Assembly: GCA_029964075.1 (NCBI GenBank)
Contig: CM057144.1
Span: forward strand, 12,175,281-12,239,280
Source: Patiria pectinifera
Taxonomy: Eukaryota; Echinodermata; Asteroidea; Valvatida; Asterinidae
Direction: 5' to 3'
DNA length: 64,000 bases
Shown: positions 23,101-32,304 of the stretch, in pieces
Layout of the letters: each line of letters opens with the position of its first letter
How positions within the stretch are numbered: position 1 is the first letter of the stretch
The notes under the pieces: model-generated
The model's input: only the letters and a program-made list of their open reading frames with translations
What the model was told of the DNA's origin: nothing
The model's database searches: none
Translations under genes and position numbers: made by a program

Positions 23101-24601
23101 CGCCAACCAGGACATCATGGCTATGAACGTCAACGCAACCTTCATGAAGCTCAAGCTGCAGCCCTTCGCTGAGCAGGTCAAGGGCGGAGGCCTCGGAAGT
23201 CGTAAGTTAAAAGAAAAGAAAATAATTTCTTCAAAGTTTACCACAGAAATTGACTGGAGCGGGGTTTTGCACCTGTGGCCTCCGGATTGCCGTTCCAGTG
23301 CTCTACCAACTGAGATACCCAGCCCTATGTTGGTGGTTCCTCAAGCCAGTTTCTTGTTGTGGTTTATTTGAAAAGTGGAGAAACAAAATCTTAAAGGGAA
23401 TTATTCCTGCAGTACTTTTGTTTGCATCCTGAGGGAGGGGCTTGTAAAAACTGGGAGGGGCTTGTAGAAAATGGGAGGGGCCAATACACTGTTTGAGGCA
23501 GCACTATCACATCCTCAGGGACATCGGGCCCTGGTGAGGTCCGATGCCCTCAAAGGGCTCAAACCCTCCTATGCTTCTCACTCTAGGAGGGGAGCATGCC
23601 CACAAATAATGGAAACGAGGCCACCCTGCACCAACTCTCCAACAAGTCTGTGCAAACCGACTGTGTACAGAAACCAAACTTTTCGGCCATGGCACGGCCC
23701 TGAGCATTGGAAGCTTTCTGATACGCAAGTATCCTGAGCATCGTAAGAATGCAGTTAACCAAACTAATGAATGAAAACAGAGCGGGCTGTTGCAGATACG
23801 ACAATAAGCGCCTCCCACCTTTAGTTAGTGTACATTTCTCTCGGTGCTTATGACCAAGTGTGAACAAGCTACTGTGGTCACCTAACGAACAAATGATGGT
23901 CCGAGTGGTCCAAGCCTACTGTGTGATCGATAGACAAGGATCACATGCACCAAAGTAATCGCAACACACTGGAGCGTCGCTGTCCCGAACATCGCTTTAC
24001 CGAACATTCGGCTCTACAGTGACTCCCGATTTTTGTGTACAAAACATGCTAGATATTGTTGTTGAAAAAAATGTCAACAGAAGAGTGACAAGTGGCTATT
24101 ATTTCCCCAAAGAGTGGTAGGGGAAAGCCACCCATTGCTGTAGGTAGTAAACCCAAAAACTGTGTAATTACATAATTCAGTAGTCGGCACATGTGTTTAA
24201 GGTCGTCTTTCAGTAACAACCAGGGCGTGCAGGGCGAAGTTCTGAAGGGCGCTGTTCATTGAAAAGTGAGTACTGGAGCACCAGGAGCTTCAAATCGCTG
24301 TACCGAATGATCGGTATTACGAACAATTAACGTGGATCCTGCTGTGTTCATTTTAGCAGTGTTCACTGTACTTACCTGCAGTTCTGAGGCATTTGTAGTG
24401 CAACACATGTTGGACTTGAAGTCCCACTATATTTCCTTGTTTTTTTTCTCACCAGCCTCTGACTGCGCTGCAGACAATGATGTCAGTAACATCGTGCCGA
24501 TCGCCGTGGGTTGCGCCCTGGCAGGCCTGGTCATCATCGTCCTGATTGCCTATCTGATCGGACGAAGCCGCTCCAACCGATCCGGGTACCAGTCAGTCTG
24601 A
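2059..24601 (+). CDS. LAMP1: LAMP1-type lysosome-associated membrane glycoprotein, three LAMP domains
   Basis: Type I glycoprotein of the lysosome/late endosome limiting membrane. Exons: 2059-2104, 12972-13411, 14958-15183, 15732-15902, 16501-16619, 16963-17191, 17799-17969, 19547-19692, 22220-22466, 23031-23201, 24456-24601. All have GT/AG borders and stay in frame, giving 2112 nt and 703 residues. Order: signal peptide (1-16), Thr/Ala/Pro-rich stalk (~17-135), three luminal LAMP domains (~136-294, 295-467, ~468-655), membrane helix (~668-690) and a short basic tail ending GYQSV, the LAMP-type YxxPhi lysosomal sorting signal. Each domain has the four expected cysteines and many N-x-S/T sites. 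Each domain uses the same three-exon pattern with phases 0/1/1, and its third exon is always 171 nt. Vertebrate LAMP1/2 have two domains split by a hinge, so domain number and stalk position differ. The start is the first ATG of a good signal peptide. LAMP-family identity is very sure; one-to-one LAMP1 orthology is not. Confidence 0.94.
2895..4880. mobile_element. ~2 kb non-autonomous DNA transposon with GGTAACGGAAGGAC repeats
   Basis: Outer inverted repeats TAGGGCAATTCCAC and GTGGAATTGCCCTG are flanked by TA on both sides (2893-2894, 4881-4882). Inside are eight exact copies of GGTAACGGAAGGAC: forward at 2909, 3088, 3287, 3301, 4337 and 4503; reverse at 4304 and 4318. There is no ORF of note. 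Superfamily unknown; TA targets suggest Tc1/mariner-like. Confidence 0.8.
5361..5496. repeat. Foldback element with ~27-bp arms
   Basis: AAGTCCGGTTCATACTTCAC ... GTGAAGTATGAACCGGGCTT, with further paired inner parts (CGAAATTCGTGA / TCATGAATTTCG). Confidence 0.82.
6147..6573 (+). mobile_element. MITE family C (TTAACCCTAAC ends), copy 1
   Basis: Ends TTAAACCCTAACTCCCTAGG and GCAGTTAGGGTTAA. The body has TCAATCCTGCAAAATCCTCC-type runs. It lies in LAMP intron 1. TTAA targets and CCC-starting ends are a piggyBac-type trait; the assignment is tentative. Confidence 0.82.
9310..9480 (+). repeat. TACATG microsatellite cluster
   Basis: TACATGTACATGTACATGTA and shorter TGTACAATGTAC runs. Similar clusters occur at 4070-4140, 6640-6675 and 35820-35840, so this motif is a genome-wide habit here. 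Confidence 0.8.
10712..11224 (+). mobile_element. TTAA-type MITE family A, copy 1
   Basis: Begins TTAAAGGGAAAATACAACAT and ends ATGATGTATATTCCCTTTAA, giving ~24-bp terminal inverted repeats within TTAA. It holds an internal perfect palindrome CCAACGCTGATCGGCCGATC... near 10875-10908. About 510 bp with no coding sequence. Its right TTAA is shared with the left end of the next MITE. Confidence 0.88.
11221..11770 (+). mobile_element. TTAA-type MITE family B, full copy
   Basis: Starts TTAAAGGTATAGTCCATCAT and ends GATGGACTCCAGCTTTAA, so the ends are inverted repeats. It abuts family A at 11221-11224. The right half was copied with the stalk exon into 12741-12943. A deleted relative lies at 42393-42604. 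Confidence 0.82.
11799..12250 (+). pseudogene. Frameshifted upstream copy of the LAMP stalk exon
   Basis: Near-identical to exon 2, exactly 1173 bases upstream, with both splice signals preserved (cttttcag before 11799, gtaaga after 12250). Small indels in the TAP-rich part move the frame and back. A lost base in the GACGACGCC stretch then makes the frame end at the TGA at 12191-12193, before the LAMP fold is reached. If spliced in, it would truncate the protein at ~145 residues. It could be a decayed exon, a regulated poison exon, or an assembly/haplotype artefact with sequencing errors. Confidence 0.8.
12972..13411 (+). CDS. LAMP1: LAMP exon 2: mucin-like stalk and start of LAMP domain 1
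   Basis: The open copy of a duplicated exon. The acceptor is cttttcag and the donor follows a final ATG codon (gtaaga). It encodes about 115 residues made mostly of Thr, Ala and Pro with few other side chains, a likely O-glycosylated stalk. It then enters the first LAMP domain at FFTYNVTSADGQVCFLAQF, which holds the first domain cysteine. In LAMP3 and CD68 a mucin-like stalk also comes before the LAMP domain, whereas LAMP1/2 place the Pro/Ser/Thr hinge between two domains. Confidence 0.9.
13315..15902 (+). CDS. LAMP1: LAMP domain 1 (end of exon 2, exons 3-4)
   Basis: Spliced from 13315-13411, 14958-15183 and 15732-15902. Cysteines lie in GQVCFL, KSRCGW and SFKCAS; the fourth is ESPCVA at the start of exon 5. 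The pattern of two disulphide-paired cysteines per half and the aromatic/Gln-Pro ending (QLKVQPYEVD) is the LAMP-fold signature. Exon 3 is 226 nt and exon 4 is 171 nt. Confidence 0.88.
14121..14262 (+). repeat. Dispersed repeat with TCTTAAACAGATGATAAAGA core, copy 1
   Basis: Shares AGGCAGTTTACCCATTCCTA, GTCATGTGGCCGGTCTTAAA and GAAATTTGGACTCC with the reversed copy at 44262-44405. Confidence 0.72.
14408..14914 (+). mobile_element. TTAACCCTAAC-ended element with TTGGAG/TTTGGTACC units
   Basis: TTAACCCTAACAACCC to GGGGTTAGGGTTAA in LAMP intron 2, ending 43 bp before exon 3. The inside repeats CTCCAAC, TTTGGCAG and TTTGGTACC motifs. Confidence 0.72.
15418..15580 (+). repeat. GACTC pentamer-type simple repeat
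   Basis: Runs of GACTCGACTCGAGTC and AATGACTCGACTCGACTCG in LAMP intron 3. Confidence 0.88.
15989..16475 (+). mobile_element. MITE family A, copy 2
   Basis: TTAAAAGGGAATATACAACAT start. The right end is diverged (GCAAACGTTGTGTATCGCC). It ends only ~25 bp before LAMP exon 5, so the acceptor tract of that exon follows the transposon directly. Confidence 0.82.
16501..17969 (+). CDS. LAMP1: LAMP domain 2 (exons 5-7)
   Basis: Spliced from 16501-16619, 16963-17191 and 17799-17969. Cysteines lie in GNFCLL, NSHCED and YYKCSA, with the fourth in TQCRED of exon 8. Sugar-acceptor motifs include NQSS, NKTK and NATA. It ends in LKIQPFDVDMTFG, closely parallel to domain 1 (LKVQPYEVDKTFG). This suggests that domains 1 and 2 are an internal duplication. 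Confidence 0.9.
18655..19186 (+). mobile_element. MITE family A, copy 3
   Basis: TTAAAGGGAATATACAACAT to GTACATTCCCTTTAA in LAMP intron 7, with the central palindrome changed to a GGTCGGCCGACC form. Confidence 0.87.
19242..19251. promoter_or_regulatory. Perfect CLEAR/E-box palindrome in LAMP intron 7
   Basis: GTCACGTGAC is an exact match to the TFEB/MITF CLEAR consensus, within the intron between exons 7 and 8. It sits in a locally repeated GTGACC/GGTCAC context outside the neighbouring MITE (18655-19186). The match is exact; enhancer function is unproven. Confidence 0.4.
19547..23201 (+). CDS. LAMP1: LAMP domain 3 (exons 8-10), membrane-proximal
   Basis: Spliced from 19547-19692, 22220-22466 and 23031-23201. 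A short PTAKPPTVP linker precedes MGNWTIIREKKTCMMM. The other cysteines are STCGD and YMCNA, and the fourth is PSDCAA in exon 11. The middle exon is longer (247 nt) than its counterparts in domains 1 and 2 (226 and 229 nt). The acceptor at 19547 is the only one of two nearby AGs that avoids an immediate stop. Confidence 0.88.
19712..20151 (+). mobile_element. TTAACCCTAAC-ended element with internal minisatellite
   Basis: Starts TTAACCCTAACCCCTTAGG 19 bp after the LAMP exon 8 donor and ends GTTAGGGTTAA. The inside is an irregular array of ~28-35-bp units containing CATCCTCAATCCTCCAAAAT. Confidence 0.78.
20620..21143 (+). mobile_element. MITE family A, copy 4
   Basis: TTAAAGGGAAAATACAACAT to GATGTATATTCCCTTTAA in LAMP intron 8. 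It is very like copy 1, including the CTGATCGGCCGATCAG palindrome, which suggests recent activity. Confidence 0.88.
22527..22931 (+). mobile_element. MITE family C, copy 2
   Basis: TTAACCCTAACTCCCCGGGCC to GCGGTTAGGGTT in LAMP intron 9, sharing the whole internal sequence with the copy at 6147. The right TTAA is mutated. Confidence 0.82.
23243..23330 (-). repeat. tRNA-like SINE fragment in LAMP intron 10
   Basis: Minus strand GGGTATCTCAGTTGGTAGAG is a good A-box; the B-box (GGTGCAAAACCCC) is decayed. Confidence 0.5.
23967..24368. mobile_element. CAGTGGAACG-ended MITE, copy 1
   Basis: Shares AACAGAAGAGTGACAAGTGG, GGGGAAAGCCACC and CAGGGCG blocks with 52268-52669. Ends CACTGGAGCGTCGCTGTCCC and AGCAGTGTTCACTG. 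It lies in LAMP intron 10. Confidence 0.75.
24456..24601 (+). CDS. LAMP1: LAMP exon 11: transmembrane helix and sorting tail
   Basis: Encodes the last luminal cysteine, a hydrophobic helix of about 23 residues that is strikingly like vertebrate LAMP1 (ALAGLVIIVLIAYLIG), a short basic stretch (RSRSNR) and the terminal SGYQSV. The YQSV tetrapeptide ends the protein, as in LAMP1, and is the expected signal for adaptor-mediated delivery to lysosomes. The stop TGA is at 24599-24601. Confidence 0.95.
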
Positions 24602-27600
24602 GAACATGCCACACAAGTCCGCTAAATGATGCTCTGTATTGAAAACACAGGTAGATCTTTGGGCAGGGTACCAGGGAGGATCACTGGTAAGTGAGGGTTT
24701 TCACCATTGGTTTTGCAGGACCTTCCCGGTACTCTGTCACTATGAAAGTAATTGACCTATCGCGGTAGAATCGCCGTAGAATCGCATCAACGCGCCTTGT
24801 GAAATATTGTCCAATTATATACAAATGGACGCGGATCCCGCAACATCGGAGACAAACAAAACTTACTGTACAAAAATTCCATAGGGTTGTCTAAGGGGCA
24901 GGCTAACTTGCAAACGGCGATAGGTCAATTGGCTGGGTCTGAATCTTTTTTCCAGAGTTATGATCTAGGTTTTGGTCCATTACAACTACGTGGGAACAAG
25001 CTGACAATAGACATTATTCTGAAAGCCCGTTTCAGACACTGCTTGCTACCGTCCCCTCATTGAGATATTTTCAGTACAGAGCACATTTAGGCCCCCAATC
25101 TCTGCTTAGCTCTGTTCAAACTGAGGATCTAATGCCATGATTATGCAAATTTATGCGGATTTAAGCAGAGATTGGCGGGGATTTAGTGGGGTTTTTTTTG
25201 GGGGGGGGATCTTTTTGTTTCAAGAGCTGAATAACATAATTGTTGTAGCTTGGCTAAGTTAACTCCGTTTTATTTGAAAAATATGCTTCACTTTTCTCGA
25301 ATATGATTAGGATTAATTATGCGTCTTAGTTCATGGCTACAGAAACTAACCTATTAACAAGATTTTCTTTGATTCCAATTTCAGGGTTTTTTTTAATGTA
25401 AATCTTGTTTACAAATAGCACTTTTGTGAAATGCATTCGACTGGATTTCAATGCTCTCCTTGAACCAACTGTAAAACATACTTTATAATTAGCATGAATG
25501 TCGGTCCTGTGTATCAGTTTTTGATGATGAAATCAAATCAAATGCTGAACATGAAAAAAGAAACAACATACTTAAATGTGTTCAGTTTATATATATATTT
25601 ACATTTTGATGTGATTTTGTGTTATTTACTTACACAGTAAGAATTTACAAAGAAAAAAAAAAATATTTTTGTAATGTTTTGAGGAAATTTTTTGGGGGGA
25701 TAAGCAAAGAAACTAGAGTTTCTCGTTCTGATTCTGTAAATGTTCTAATTTTTATAAAATATGTACACAGATGATTTTTATGTTATCCCTTTTACTTTAG
25801 CTCTTAGTATGTAGTTCTCCTGTTCAGTAGATGTAACAGTTGCCCATAGACTTATTTTAGTCATGAATATTATAAGAGGGAAAAAAAATGCAAGGAAACG
25901 ACGTTAGCATCAAGAAAAGCAAGAATCTAAAATAAGGAGGTTTCGTAATATTTAGACTGATTTGTGATTTTTTTTTTTTTTGAGGGTGAAATAAAATAAT
26001 TAATTTAGATGGAAAGCAGTTCTACAGTATTTTAACTTGCATGGTGTTACAAAATTTGAAATTCCAAGTACATGTGCTTGGTTTGTTTTTTCTGTTATTT
26101 AGTTAAGTTACTCCTTTTCCTTCACATGTTATTCTAGGCAAAAATGACATAACGGTTAAATCCTTACTACATGAGAAAGTCAAATGACCCTCCATAGCTA
26201 CCACTGGGCAAGTAACTGTATTACTCGACTACTCGTGAGTAGTTATGCTACTCATTGTTCTACTTGTGGTTTTTCATCTACTCAAGTACTCGTCCTGGCA
26301 GGAGTAGAAGCACGAGTAACTGGATTACTCGAGTACTCGTGAGTAGTTATGCTACTCATTGTTCTACTTGTGGTTTTTCATCTACTCAAGTACTCGTCCT
26401 GGCAGGAGTAGAAGCACGAGTAACTGGATTACTCGAGTACTCGTGAGTAGTTATGCTACTCATTGTTCTACTTGTGGTTTTTCATCTACTCAAGTTTTCG
26501 TCCTGGCATGAGTAAAAGCACGAGTAACTGGATTACTCGAGTACTCGTGAGTAGTTATGCTACTCATTGTTCTAACTGGATTACTCGAGTACTCGTGAGT
26601 AGTTATGCTACTCATTGTTCTACTATGCTACTCATTGTTCTACACTCAGACATTTATAAAGATGAAAAGATACATATTTGAGATCATTGTTTTATAGGTA
26701 ATACTTGAGAGTTTGATTTCCTGGAAATGTTCATTAGTTGAATGTATTTAAGTCATGAAAAAAAATGGGGGGAGGAACCTAACAAAATGGTTTTATCTTC
26801 TTGATTGATGGATTTTTCGTGTAGGATTTTGCCCAATGTTGCAGATACATTAAAGGAAGTTAAAATGCTTGAAATGTACATATGAAGATTGGAGGTTTAA
26901 TACATTAAATACAAATCTTAAGCTTACTAATTCCAAACTGAAGCTTACTAATCCCAATCCAACGAGGCAGGCATACTTCTGAGGGGGAAAAAAAAGTAAT
27001 TTTCTGATTTGCAGCCATTTTTAATCTTGCTTTAGATTTTACATATGATAGATGCGAAATATGCACATAGAATGTACGTATTGTTCTAATCTGTGGCTAA
27101 TGAGATGAAGAAAGACTAGACGCATATTTAAACTGAGGATGTACTGTAAGGGGTAAAATTGAAGTTTAATGTGTGAATGCTAGGGCCGAGAATTCTTCTC
27201 TTTATTACAAGTATCTAAATTGGTGATGGGTATTTTTGGCACTCTTTGTGATTCATTAGTCATGCTTCAATTTGAAATTGTTCAAAAGCTGGTAAGTCAT
27301 CGGACTAACGGTAATACTGATAATTCCATCAATTATAACTATCAAAATTAACGTCTTTTGTTCTGTAACCATAGTAACACTTGCCTCTTTCAAGATGGAA
27401 AAAAAAAAAAGTCTGTTTGAAAAGTTTGAATGTGTTTTGCAGCTTTTGGAATTTTTCTGTGTTGATTATTCATTTTGACATTTGATTTTGACATAGTGCC
27501 CTGAACAGTTGAGTAATGCAAAGGTATCATATTAAATTGAACTTTTTTTTCTGCGTTAATGAAAGCTGTAATTATTTGCTCTGAAATCACAGTGAGTACT

Positions 27601-28770
27601 CGGAAGGATTTTATACCGCTTGTATTATAAAGAAATAGCTGCTAGGTTTTGATGAGAGTGATTTGCCTTCTCCCGGTCTGGGGTATAATTGTGTTTTATG
27701 CTAGCCCACTTACGCATCATTACTCCATCAACCACAATTCAAAGACACTGGTGAGGTGATGTCATGTTCATGTGCAGGTTGTCCATTTAATTGATTGATC
27801 GATCTTTGCAACTTGCAGCACGTTCACACGTGTCTTAAGTTTAAGGCTGTGTGTGTGATTATCTTGGAAATCTCTTCTACTTGTGGTTGTCTGATTAAGC
27901 TGGAATTTTCTAAAAAATTTGATGTGTTTACTACACAGAATGGTCTTTCTAAGCAAAGCAATAAAATAGACAGAGGTACAGCACCGTACTCAACTTAACG
28001 TATACATTATAGATGAAAGAAATCAAATCCGAAAACAGAACTCCTAGAAAAACACTCAATGCACATCAGAAAAGCTGAATATTGCTGTTTCACTCGGAGT
28101 CTGAATAAATTATTTCATCATCTTTATACGAGTGTATTATATCGTTCTCTGTAATGTCTGCTTATGCACTAAAAACGTTATCTTATTCTATTGTATGAGG
28201 TTCTATAGTGATCACTGTCTTAATGGCTTGAAAAGCATATTCGGGAACTGTAATTGGTTGTGGAAATTTTTTTTTCAATAAATGTGAAAATTGGTAACAA
28301 TATTTACATGAATTGTGTTTGTTGTTCTTTCTGGGTTATATTTTCATGGAAATGTGTATATTAGTTCTATGTGTTACCTATCGCAGCAAACTGAATTTTC
28401 AGTTTCATTTTGTGTATATTGAAAGAATGTCATGAATGTAGACATCTAATGACAAGACATTATAACAAATTTATCTTCAAGCAAACTTGACGCACTAAAA
28501 GATCGAACAGGCGCGCAGTATACGAGCTTTTCAGCGGTTATTCTATTACACGTGCGTGTTTGTACGGAATGGCGCGATACGCAGAGTGCGGTTTGGCCGT
28601 GCTACATGGTTATATGTAGCACGGCTTGTTGCCATGGATCGACCAATCAGGATCGAGGATTCAAATTTACTTGAAGATAGTATTTTTTTTAAATCAAATT
28701 CTCCACTAAAACTTGTACATTATCATACCAAAAACAGTAACCAGGATTTTCCAGTACGCTTTATGTAAAA
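24602..28770. other. 3' flank of LAMP, likely including a long 3' UTR
   Basis: A/T-rich, no gene. Candidate AATAAA signals occur near 25990 and 28278. Contains the 104-bp minisatellite. Confidence 0.55.
26218..26640 (+). repeat. 104-bp minisatellite rich in ACTCGAGTACTCG
   Basis: Units begin at 26218 (variant), 26322, 26426 and 26530, exactly 104 bp apart, with a shortened unit from ~26577. Each contains GGATTACTCGAGTACTCGTG and TTCTACTTGTGGTTTTTCAT. Confidence 0.92.
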
Positions 28771-29040
28771 TGAGATGCTCATTATTTGTTTCCATTACAT
28801 TTTATTATTTACATCAGTATGTCACAATTATACACAAGGAGACAAACAAAACTCAGAAGATTATTACATTTTAATATTAGATGCGCATTTATTTGTTGCC
28901 ATTTCATTTAATTATATGCATCAGTATGTCTTATTATACACAAGGAGATAAACAAAACTCAGAAGATTGTTATTACATTTTAATATTTACATCAGTATGA
29001 CACACTATACACAAGGAGACAAACAAAACTCAGAAATGAA
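28771..29040 (+). repeat. Tandem array of ~110-bp units
   Basis: Three units each with ACATCAGTATG...CACA, TATACACAAGGAGACAAACA and AAAACTCAGAA. Confidence 0.82.
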
Positions 29041-30981
29041 AGGTATCAAACCAGAGACAAAATATACCACTTAATGGGCTCGAAAGTTACACATACACTT
29101 TAACAAAAACAAAACTAGGTTTGTGTAGACGTATTGCTTACAATTCCATGCGAATACATCACAGAGTCAGTTTTTATTAGGCCAAAAAAAAAAGTCTCCG
29201 GTTTCTGGTTTGGAGCTTGCCCAAAAAGTAGTGCGGCGACGCGGCTTCTTTTTTTTTACCTGATTTTTTTGCTTCAAATGTTGGCTGATGACTGCAAATG
29301 GTGCCCGACTAAACTTAGTGCAAATATATGGGAGTCCAGAGAGGCCACATAAAGCTTATTCTCGATCATAACCCAATCTAAAAACACATTAAAATTGTGC
29401 AGCAGCAGGATTCCAGTCAAACCAGTGAGTTTGGCGGTTTTGAGACATCATTGTTCATTGAAAAAAAAACTTTTTCATTTTGCCGACGCGCATGGCTACG
29501 GCGAAGCGCGCGCATACTAGAAACCGGAGACTTTTTTTTTGGCCTCTGGACTTCCATTTATAAAATGCTTAAATGCAAAGTGAAAATTATTGTCAGAAAT
29601 CTTTACTATTTTTTTTATGTTGGCAAATTTCTCGTCACTAAATGTAGGTGTCTGTCCCCCCCCCCCATTTTTTTTTGTTGTACTTGTGTGTCCCACAATT
29701 TTCACAGCTGGCTTACAACTGCAGTCAACGAACTAAAATATCACTCTTGAATTAAAAGAAAAATATTAATAATCCCTTCAAAACCGTAAAAGGAAAGTGG
29801 GCGTCGGTGTATGAAACAGAAAACAGTATTTTTCTTCACCCACTTGCTGTACATGTAGATGCACTGGGAAATAAAATATGTTGATTGTTCAGAACGAATC
29901 CAGCAATACTGTTGGACCTATTGAACCGTATTAATAACTCTCAAGATAAGATGGAAAAACTTTATTGCACAAAAATGACATGTTAGGCCTGAGGCTGTGT
30001 AAACAAAATATGCTAAATCTGGTTAAGGACGGCATGGATTTTATCTTCAACGCTGATTGTGATGTTTTCAAAGGGGTGAACAAAAGGAATTTAAGAAGTT
30101 CAGTCCAGAATGCATCACGATATGAGACGGAGGGGTCCCCCCCCCCCCCAATCTCCATAAATACCCTAATCCTTATGCAAACGCTAGACTATTGTTACCT
30201 AAAAATTCCTCATTTGCCCAAGGCAATGAGGAATTTCCTCTGAATCGATGAATTCCTTTTTATAATAAATTTCCTGATTTGAGCTTGACATGTCAAAACC
30301 AAACGGCTGTAATATTTGGATACAGAATAATCATCCAAATATTACAGCTGTTTTGTTTTGACATGTAAAGCTCAAATCAGGAAATTTCTTTCGTTGTAAC
30401 TGATCCAGTTTATCTACAGCTCTCTGTACATTATTTTGAGTTCCTTTTTTCATGTACATCATCAAAACAATAGATGTTCGCTTCAGCAAATGAAAATATC
30501 ATATGGAACTCATGAACTTGATCATCACAATACAATAAATTGACTTTTTTAGTTCAAAATAGATTATTGTGGTACCAATATGTGTACCTGTTGTAGGATA
30601 TTGCACAAGGGATAATGAACGGTAATGAACGGTACACAGCATGTGACAATGCATGACAATATGAGTCACGTCACATGACTTGTTTTTCTCCCGACGGCCC
30701 ATCAGCAAATTTGCACATCGCTGCCGAGATTACACTCGAAAGCAGCACAATTGTTGGCAAAACCTCTCAAAGGTTGAAGTACAACAACTTGTACTACTGA
30801 TAGGCAGAGAAGTGTGCAACAACTTGACCTTGTTTGCAAGACCGTGGCATCATGGTGTAATCATCACAAATTAGGGGTCAAAGGTCAAGTTCGTAATCAA
30901 AATAGCCACACAACTGTCTTGTGATTACGCATGTGGTTTCCATTTTGGTTTCAGTGTAAACGTGCACTTGTGGCACTTATT
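29041..30981. other. Gene-poor spacer between LAMP and BLZF1
   Basis: No supported gene. A GTCTCCGGTTTC / GAAACCGGAGAC inverted pair (29195 and 29520) flanks ~325 bp and looks like another MITE. A foldback is at 30267-30387. Confidence 0.5.
30267..30387. repeat. Foldback element with ~50-bp arms
   Basis: AAATTTCCTGATTTGAGCTT pairs with AAGCTCAAATCAGGAAATTT and the arms continue through TGACATGTCAAAAC and CTGTAATATTTGGAT. Nearly the whole 121 bp folds back. Confidence 0.85.
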
Positions 30982-31581
30982 TTAAGAAGGGAATATACAA
31001 CATTTGCTTTTGCTTTCATTTTCAGAAATGGATGGATTTGGGGAGTTGGTATTTTATAGCAAATATTTTTATACCGACTTGTTAAAGTTTTGTGTTCGTA
31101 GATGCTGGAAACACCAAGAAAAACAAACAATCATGTTCCTGTAGTCTGGTTCCCTGACCCCATTTCAGATGAAACGGAGCAATTTATAGACGTCGGGGAA
31201 TTGTAAGGTTAGGGAACCAGTCTAGCTGGCTTGTACCCATTCATAGGTGTGCAATCGATTGCAAACAAAATGCAGACTCACTAAATGTGGTAAATTTAGA
31301 GCAGCCTTGGAAATTGATACACTGAAAATATCAGTTTTCTGGAAAATGATAGCACACCAGGTGCCATGATTTTACAGGATTCTTTAAACAGTCCAGTGAG
31401 ATATTTCATAACAATGTGGTTTGTTTTTTTATGTTTGCAAATGATGTATATAATATATACATCATTTGCAAACATAAAATATATATGTGGTTGATGCTGA
31501 CGACGGTAACGTGTGCATTCGCTCAAGCTTCAGGGCTGGTTCTCGATTTAACAGAATCTGAAACAATATTATTCCCTTTAA
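30982..31581 (-). mobile_element. MITE family A, copy 5, carrying a BLZF1 exon fragment
   Basis: Reverse-oriented copy. The family's right end is at ~30982 (GAAGGGAATATACAACATTT, then CATTTTCAGAAATGG) and the outer left end at 31571-31581 (ATTCCCTTTAA). Inside the left terminal repeat lie a 45-bp perfect palindrome (31431-31475, 21-bp arms, 3-bp centre) and an 81-bp copy of BLZF1 sequence (31486-31566). Confidence 0.82.
31486..31566 (-). pseudogene. Duplicated fragment of BLZF1 last exon with its splice acceptor
   Basis: 81 bases matching 32792-32872 with one substitution seen (g to a). It carries the intron end (tttcag) and the first ~24 codons of BLZF1 exon 6 in the same orientation, ~1.1 kb past the BLZF1 stop. 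It is embedded between the inner and outer parts of the terminal repeat of a MITE (30982-31581). Used as a terminal exon it would run through ILLNREPALKLERMHTLP, then stop soon after, losing the conserved cysteine tail. Confidence 0.88.
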
Positions 31582-32304
31582 CAAACAAATCTGTGGCCAT
31601 GTATGGCAAGCACTGAAGTATCCAAACTCAGGGGAAATAATGGCAGAAAAGTATGCCACATTACCATGTACGTATTTTCGTTTTGAGTCGTGCATCTTTC
31701 CAGTGGCGTAGCCAGGAATTTTTCAGTGGGGGGTGGGGCTGGAACATTTCATGGGGGGGCGTCATGTAGATCAATGATAATTTTGTTGGAAACTCAAAAT
31801 CTCAGTGGGGGGAGGGCGACTGGGGGGCGACAAGGTTTTTTGTTGAAAAAAAGTCAAATCATGTGTCCAAACTGCAGGGAGAATAATAGAACTTTGTTTT
31901 TCAGGGACTTTGGGTTTTTTTTATTGGGGGAGGGGGGATTTGAAGTTTGCAGAGAATATTAGATAAAGACACTTTGTGAATAAAATTGTCTCGAGCCTTG
32001 CCATCTTACATCCTTCAGAATCCACCAGGTCCTGGAGGACCTTGCGGGAATAAGAAATGGTAGAGCTATGTGTTTATTCATTTACACAAGACTTAAATAC
32101 ACATGAGGCAAGCTGTTCAACGTGGGGACAGGAGGTCAGCGCGACGGACCAACGCTGTCTTTACAGCTGAGTGAGTAGTCGAGTGAGTGGGCGATACATG
32201 TATACCCCTTCAAAATTTAATTACAAACAGATGTGCCATTGGGCTCCTGCACAGTGGAGGACTCAGGAGGGTTCTTAAGAAAGTTCAAGGAGAGTTAGGG
32301 TTAA

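Noticed and set aside
26218..29040. CRISPR-like arrays
   Set aside because: The direct repeats have no unique spacers and the genome is plainly animal.
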